Positions 20,526 to 23,463 of a stretch of DNA of 23,463 nt are shown piece after piece. Position 1 is the stretch's first letter, and each line of letters begins with the position of its first letter. Source of the DNA: a virus. The position numbers were made by a program, and so were the translations under genes. The stretch spans positions 1-23,463 of IMG/VR virus record IMGVR_UViG_3300044799_000902. One strand, 5' to 3'. The notes beneath the pieces are model-generated. The model was not told the DNA's origin. It made no database searches and saw only the letters and a list, made by a program, of their open reading frames with translations.

Positions 20526-21033
20526 GGGCTTCTCCAATCCGGCTACGGCTCGGCGCTTCGCCGAGACGAGTGGCCTGCCTGACTTGCCGGCCGGCCGGGC
20601 CCAGGTCCTTACGTAGGGGATAGTGCAGGTAGCACAGGCCGCAGTGTAGGGCCTGTTTGGTGCACCCCGGCATCCGGCAGCGATCTTTGGCGGTCGGTAG
20701 AGATGCCGCCGCGCCCGGTAACTGGACCTCAAAAAGTCGCAGGCTCCCCCGCACACGGAAGGGTTCGAGCCGCCGGATGTTTTTCAGCACCCAAGCGATG
20801 GCACCGGGATAGCATTCACAGCAGGCGGCCGGCTCGTCCTGGGGAGTCATCGGCCTGCAATCCACCAGTTCGGCGACGGCCAGGGCGTAGCCGGCCAGAT
20901 CAATGGCTGGTGATCGGGCCGAGCAGATCAATAACTCCCCGCGATAACTCGTCCGCCACCGGCGGGTCTCGATCGTCTTTTTGCCGTAGGCGATCAGGCT
21001 CGCCCACGGCTGCTTGACGGATAGGGCCTTCAT
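20515..21033 (-). CDS. ASCH-domain protein with C-terminal Cys cluster (172 aa)
   Basis: MKALSVKQPWASLIAYGKKT plus IETRRWRTSYRGELLICSAR is a textbook ASCH start: a PUA-like beta-barrel with the G-x-K-x-x-E-x-R pattern, known in RNA-binding or modified-nucleoside-processing proteins. GSLRLFEVQL closes the barrel near residue 105. A Cys/His cluster follows (C119, C124, C131, C134, H137 in CRMPGCTKQALHCGLCYLHY), probably one zinc site, and then a basic tail. ATG 21033 directly follows the stop of the C5-methyltransferase (TGAATG), so the two are made together; recognising or processing a modified base is an attractive but unproven idea. Confidence 0.88.
   Translation of the reverse strand: MKALSVKQPWASLIAYGKKTIETRRWRTSYRGELLICSARSPAIDLAGYALAVAELVDCRPMTPQDEPAACCECYPGAIAWVLKNIRRLEPFRVRGSLRLFEVQLPGAAASLPTAKDRCRMPGCTKQALHCGLCYLHYPLRKDLGPAGRQVRQATRLGEAPSRSRIGEAHGT
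20552..20575 (+). repeat. 24-bp interspersed repeat with hairpin, copy A
   Basis: GGCGCTTCGCC, then G, AGACGA, and GTGGCC. It matches the reverse complement of 22733-22756 at 21 of 24 bases. Here CTCGGCG (20549-20555) and CGCCGAG (20559-20565) around CTT make a compact hairpin. It lies in the basic tail of the ASCH gene. With only 21 matches, chance similarity is not excluded. Confidence 0.45.
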
Positions 21034-22190
21034 TCACTCGCCCTCTTGTCGAATTTGTTGGAAAAGTAGACAAGCCCACAGAGACAAGAACGCATACGCC
21101 GCCGCCACCGGGACAACTCCGTTGCCGAGCATCGCCAGCCGGTCCATCCGAGGGGCCAGCCCATCAGCCATTCCACAAATCGCGGGTTCAAGCGACGGGT
21201 CGATGGCGAGGACCTCGACCCATCGGGCAAGATCGTTGGGGGCTGGGGGGAAAACCGGGAGGCGATCTCGGTCAATGGCCTGGAATTCCTGGCCAGCGTC
21301 TCCTTGCTTACCTGGCCACTGCGGACGTCGGCTGATTTCGGCGGCGACCAATTGGTGACCATCTTGGCGAACTCGCCCCCGGCGCCCTGTTTGCCGGTCG
21401 AATCGACCCCGGCCATCCCCATCGGCGTCGGCCAGTTCGCTGTTTGTGAGCAACGCTGGAGTCGGCCCGATTTGTCCCTCATGTTCGGCCCACCCTTTTC
21501 GGCGTGGCTGGCCTTGGGCGTATCCCAGAGTTTTGCTTGTGTCTGTAGGTCCACGCCGCCCGCATCCGGTCTGTGGACCTTGCTCTCCGCCGTCTCCGGC
21601 CCGCGATTCGGGACATTCGGCGTATGCCAGGATGAACAGCCGTTGCCGTTTGTGGCTTGCGCCGATCTCCGCCGCCTCGAACAGTCCCGCCTCAACCCGG
21701 TAGCCCATTCTTCTGAGGTCTTCTCGGACCTGCTGAAACCCGAGAACAAGGTGGCCGGAGACGTTCTCCAGGAACACGAATGGGGGTTCAATCTCGCCAA
21801 TGATTCGAGCGATGTGCGGCCATAGGTGGCGAGGATCGTCTCGGCCAAGGCGCTTTCCGGCGCAACTGAACGGCTGGCACGGGTAGCCCGCAAGGACGCA
21901 ATCCACGACTCCGCGCCATGGGCGGCCGTCGAAGGTTCGCAGATCCGTCCAAACAGGCGCCTCGTCCAGCCCGCCCGCTTCCATCGCCTCAGCCAGAGAC
22001 TCGCAGCAGAAGGCTTCGTTCTCCACGTAGCAAACCGTTCGAGCAGTCGGGATCGCCAGTCGGAGGCCGAGGTCGAGTCCCCCGCCTCCGGCGCACAGGC
22101 TGAGCATGTTGAAGGCATCACGATCCACATGGATTTCTCAGGTGTTCCTTCACTCGCCGCCAGTAGTCGCCCGCGTTCGCAGAGCACCAC
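21030..22190 (-). other. Second open frame (+1) across the C5-methyltransferase gene, WPTP / WLMGWP family-like
   Basis: Read one base later than the methyltransferase, this frame contains PHSCSWRTSPATLFSGFSRS, WHTPNVPNRGPET, DLQTQAKLWDTPKASHA, NWPTPMGMAG, SGQVSKETLARNSRPLTE and LNPRFVEWLMGWPLGWTGWR. These are the phrases of a family of phage and bacterial proteins that I know as separate genes (SWRTS, repeated WPTP, LNPxFVEWLMGxPxGWT). SWRTS is the shifted reading of the LENVS of motif VI, and WLMGWP of the MADGLA before motif X. Open frames in GC-rich DNA are common, so only the family match is evidence. No clear start or ribosome site is seen; a +1 shift from the main frame is another route. 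Confidence 0.35.
21034..22128 (-). CDS. C5-cytosine DNA methyltransferase (364 aa)
   Basis: All main motifs are in order: I (LSLCAGGGGLDLGLR, 9-23), IV with catalytic Cys84 (GYPCQPFS, 81-88), VI (FLENVSG, 119-125), VIII (GASHKRQRLFILA, 156-168) and IX-X near the end (ICGMADGLAPRMDRLAMLGN and GVVPVAAAYAF). The region about 170-300, which should recognise the target sequence, is unusually polar and Gly/Arg/Gln-rich. A +1-shifted frame over the same DNA is also open for the whole length and carries its own family-like sequence (see 21030-22190). The gene overlaps the lysozyme-like gene by 11 bases and is followed without a gap by the ASCH gene. The likely role is protection from host restriction or the first step of a further modification. 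Confidence 0.94.
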   Translation of the reverse strand: MDRDAFNMLSLCAGGGGLDLGLRLAIPTARTVCYVENEAFCCESLAEAMEAGGLDEAPVWTDLRTFDGRPWRGVVDCVLAGYPCQPFSCAGKRLGRDDPRHLWPHIARIIGEIEPPFVFLENVSGHLVLGFQQVREDLRRMGYRVEAGLFEAAEIGASHKRQRLFILAYAECPESRAGDGGEQGPQTGCGRRGPTDTSKTLGYAQGQPRRKGWAEHEGQIGPTPALLTNSELADADGDGRGRFDRQTGRRGRVRQDGHQLVAAEISRRPQWPGKQGDAGQEFQAIDRDRLPVFPPAPNDLARWVEVLAIDPSLEPAICGMADGLAPRMDRLAMLGNGVVPVAAAYAFLSLWACLLFQQIRQEGE

Positions 22191-22771
22191 AGTTCCGGTC
22201 CGCCGTTGTGGTAGCGGGCGAGCGTCTCATAATCCCTGGCCCGCAGGGCCGCCGGGCAGCGCCGCCGCCAGTAGCCATACATCTCGCATTCAGAGACCAT
22301 CTTGTTCCGGCAGAACGGCTCGTAGGGCAGGCCCATTTCTCCTTTTTCGCCAAGACCCGAGTCGGTCCAGTGTACCCGCTGGATCTGGTAGGGTCCGCGT
22401 GACTTTCCCCCGTCGCCGTCGCGGAGGTTTTTCCCGCTGGCGGTCTCCTCGGCGTAGATTGCGTCGTACAGGTCCCGCAGTTCCCCGATGGTCGGCCAGT
22501 TTTTTGGCAAATGGCAAAAAGTCGGGGGGCGGGCCCAATGGACCTGTCCCACTAGACCCGCCCCCTCGTCATTCGCGGGAGCCGGCTGCATGGAGGAAGA
22601 TGCAACCGTCTCAACCGCTATCGCCGCCGTGATCGCGGGGGAGGTGGCCGCAATCGTCCGGCGGTTTTGGCGAAATCGCTCCTGGACACCTACGGCGACG
22701 GAAACCAAGGCGAAGAGCAGGAGACTCATCTCGGCGATTCGTCTTGGCGAAGCGCCGGTTTGAAAAGTCAT
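22118..22771 (-). CDS. Membrane-anchored lysozyme-like protein (217 aa)
   Basis: A positive start and hydrophobic segment (residues 15-29, MSLLLFALVSVAVGV) suggest a signal-anchor. After a low-complexity linker, the C-terminal domain (about 90-217) has ELRDLYDAIYAEETASGKNL, GDGGKSRGPYQI and ARYHNGGPELW. The G-x-YQI block and the HNGGP block are hallmarks of i-type/destabilase-like and related lysozyme folds; Glu108 or Glu109 is the likely acid. Paired Cys (154, 162, 172, 196) could form disulfides after export. It would cleave peptidoglycan, as an endolysin or at entry. ATG 22771 shares its A with the upstream TGA (TGATG); GTG 22774 is less likely. Confidence 0.75.
   Translation of the reverse strand: MTFQTGASPRRIAEMSLLLFALVSVAVGVQERFRQNRRTIAATSPAITAAIAVETVASSSMQPAPANDEGAGLVGQVHWARPPTFCHLPKNWPTIGELRDLYDAIYAEETASGKNLRDGDGGKSRGPYQIQRVHWTDSGLGEKGEMGLPYEPFCRNKMVSECEMYGYWRRRCPAALRARDYETLARYHNGGPELWCSANAGDYWRRVKEHLRNPCGS
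22733..22756 (-). repeat. 24-bp interspersed repeat, copy B
   Basis: The minus strand reads GGCGCTTCGCC, A, AGACGA, ATCGCC, matching 20552-20575 at 21 of 24 bases. It lies at the start of the lysozyme-like gene, before its hydrophobic anchor. It has no long hairpin of the kind seen in copy A. Confidence 0.4.
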
Positions 22772-23463
22772 CACGCTTTTATCCGATCTATATTTGGGGG
22801 TGGCGGTGGCGGTTGTGGGGTATCCGTTTGTTCTTTGGTCAACATGGGGCGTGCGAACAGTTCCATCATCATCCTGCGATGCTGGCGGAGTCCTTCGGTC
22901 ATGCGGGTCGCTCGCTCGGCCAGCCAGGCCGGAAGATAGACGAGCAATTCCTGGGACGTGGTCTTTCCCCCAAAAAGTTCCAGCGCCAGGTTGTAGATCA
23001 GGAGCCGTTCGATCTCCGTCGCCATGGCCTTGACGGACTCGACGGTCTGCATCGTGGTGTTGACTTGGCTGCGGAGATCTTCCAACACCGCATAGAAACT
23101 GCCGCCTCGGCGCTCTTGTTTTTGGGCGGGTTCATTCTTCGCGGCATTTGTCGAGAAAGCTTTGGCGACGAGCTGGCGGAGAGCTTGGAGCTTGTCTTGA
23201 TAGCCGGCCGGGCAATCGATCTCGCTGGTCAAAAGCCGCTGGAGCATCCGCTCGACGGCTGCGGATGAGCGTCCGAGTTTGGCGGCGATCTGCTCGATGG
23301 ACCGTCGAGGATCCCCCGGGTCGTACTGGTCGATCAGGCATCCGAACTCCCAGTCGTGCCAGTGCGTGCCGGTCCTTTCTGTCAAATCTATCAAGTCTGT
23401 CGCTTCCCCTGTGCCCCCGCCTTCCGTGGTTTGCGTCGCCGGTGCGTTTCCGTTCGCGTCCAT
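22771..23463 (-). CDS. Putative DNA-binding protein, HTH-like (230 aa)
   Basis: Residues 35-80 (HDWEFGCLIDQYDPGDPRRS, then IEQIAAKLGRSSAAVERMLQ) look like a Myb/SANT-like or sigma-region-4-like helix-turn-helix. Next come helical segments (SFYAVLEDLRSQVNTTMQTV and ATEIERLLIYNLALELFGG), a basic stretch (ATRMTEGLRQHRRMMMELFA) and a Pro-rich tail with seven prolines. The start codon is the last triplet of the window, so a longer N-terminus or upstream signals cannot be judged. It is the first gene of this run and overlaps the lysozyme-like gene (TGATG). It could be a regulator; I do not recognise the family. Confidence 0.6.
   Translation of the reverse strand: MDANGNAPATQTTEGGGTGEATDLIDLTERTGTHWHDWEFGCLIDQYDPGDPRRSIEQIAAKLGRSSAAVERMLQRLLTSEIDCPAGYQDKLQALRQLVAKAFSTNAAKNEPAQKQERRGGSFYAVLEDLRSQVNTTMQTVESVKAMATEIERLLIYNLALELFGGKTTSQELLVYLPAWLAERATRMTEGLRQHRRMMMELFARPMLTKEQTDTPQPPPPPPNIDRIKA

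Noticed and set aside
20757-20790. GGTTCGAGC tRNA-like box on the plus strand
   Set aside because: It is within the ASCH coding sequence and lacks the other tRNA arms.

Overview
The window is 23.5 kb of GC-rich DNA from a tailed double-stranded DNA phage or an integrated prophage. It runs from the stop codon of a tail-completion-like gene (position 1) to the start codon of a putative DNA-binding protein (position 23463). Every gene I can support lies on the minus strand, so transcription runs from high to low coordinates. Genes are tightly packed, with many ATGA or TGATG overlaps. The head genes follow the lambda order (small terminase, large terminase, gpW, portal, protease/scaffold, capsid). 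An integrase suggests a temperate or integrative element. The host cannot be fixed from sequence alone. GC content, Shine-Dalgarno use and protein style suit a Gram-negative bacterium, possibly Planctomycetota, but this is only an impression.

Right part (about 23463 to 13533), early, modification and replication genes: a helix-turn-helix-like protein; an anchored lysozyme-like protein; a C5-cytosine DNA methyltransferase whose gene also has a second, family-like open frame; an ASCH-domain protein; a protein ending in an RNA polymerase alpha-CTD-like module; a one-TM protein joined in frame to a YegP-like domain; a Cys-rich small protein; a Gp37/Gp68 (DUF5131) protein; a 639-aa parallel beta-helix protein; an SPPY-type amino-methyltransferase; a small membrane protein; and a replication-initiator-like winged-helix protein. 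The last gene carries about four copies of a 21-bp imperfect palindrome next to an AT-rich tract, which makes it a candidate lambda-O-style intragenic origin.

Middle (13520 to 11031): a tyrosine integrase, a 193-bp non-coding region with an operator-like inverted repeat, then a ParB-like protein overlapping a DPPW-type DNA methyltransferase. These two look like a split version of the usual ParB-methylase fusion.

Left part (11041 to 1), packaging and head genes: a small-terminase candidate, a GpA-like large terminase, a double-domain glycosyltransferase, an Ogr/Com-like zinc protein, a gpW-like joiner, a lambda-type portal, a prohead protease with a likely internal scaffold start, the major capsid protein, a second glycosyltransferase, a connector-like protein, a coiled-coil/TM (XhlA-like) protein and a tail-terminator-like protein. 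Tail tube, tape measure and host-recognition genes would lie beyond position 1.

Most notable points: the intragenic iteron array; the dual-frame reading of the C5-methyltransferase gene; a 31-bp palindromic repeat found twice (30/31 identical, inverted, 18.7 kb apart) inside two unrelated genes; and three DNA methyltransferases, an ASCH protein, a DUF5131 protein and two glycosyltransferases in one phage, which together could serve DNA modification or virion glycosylation.
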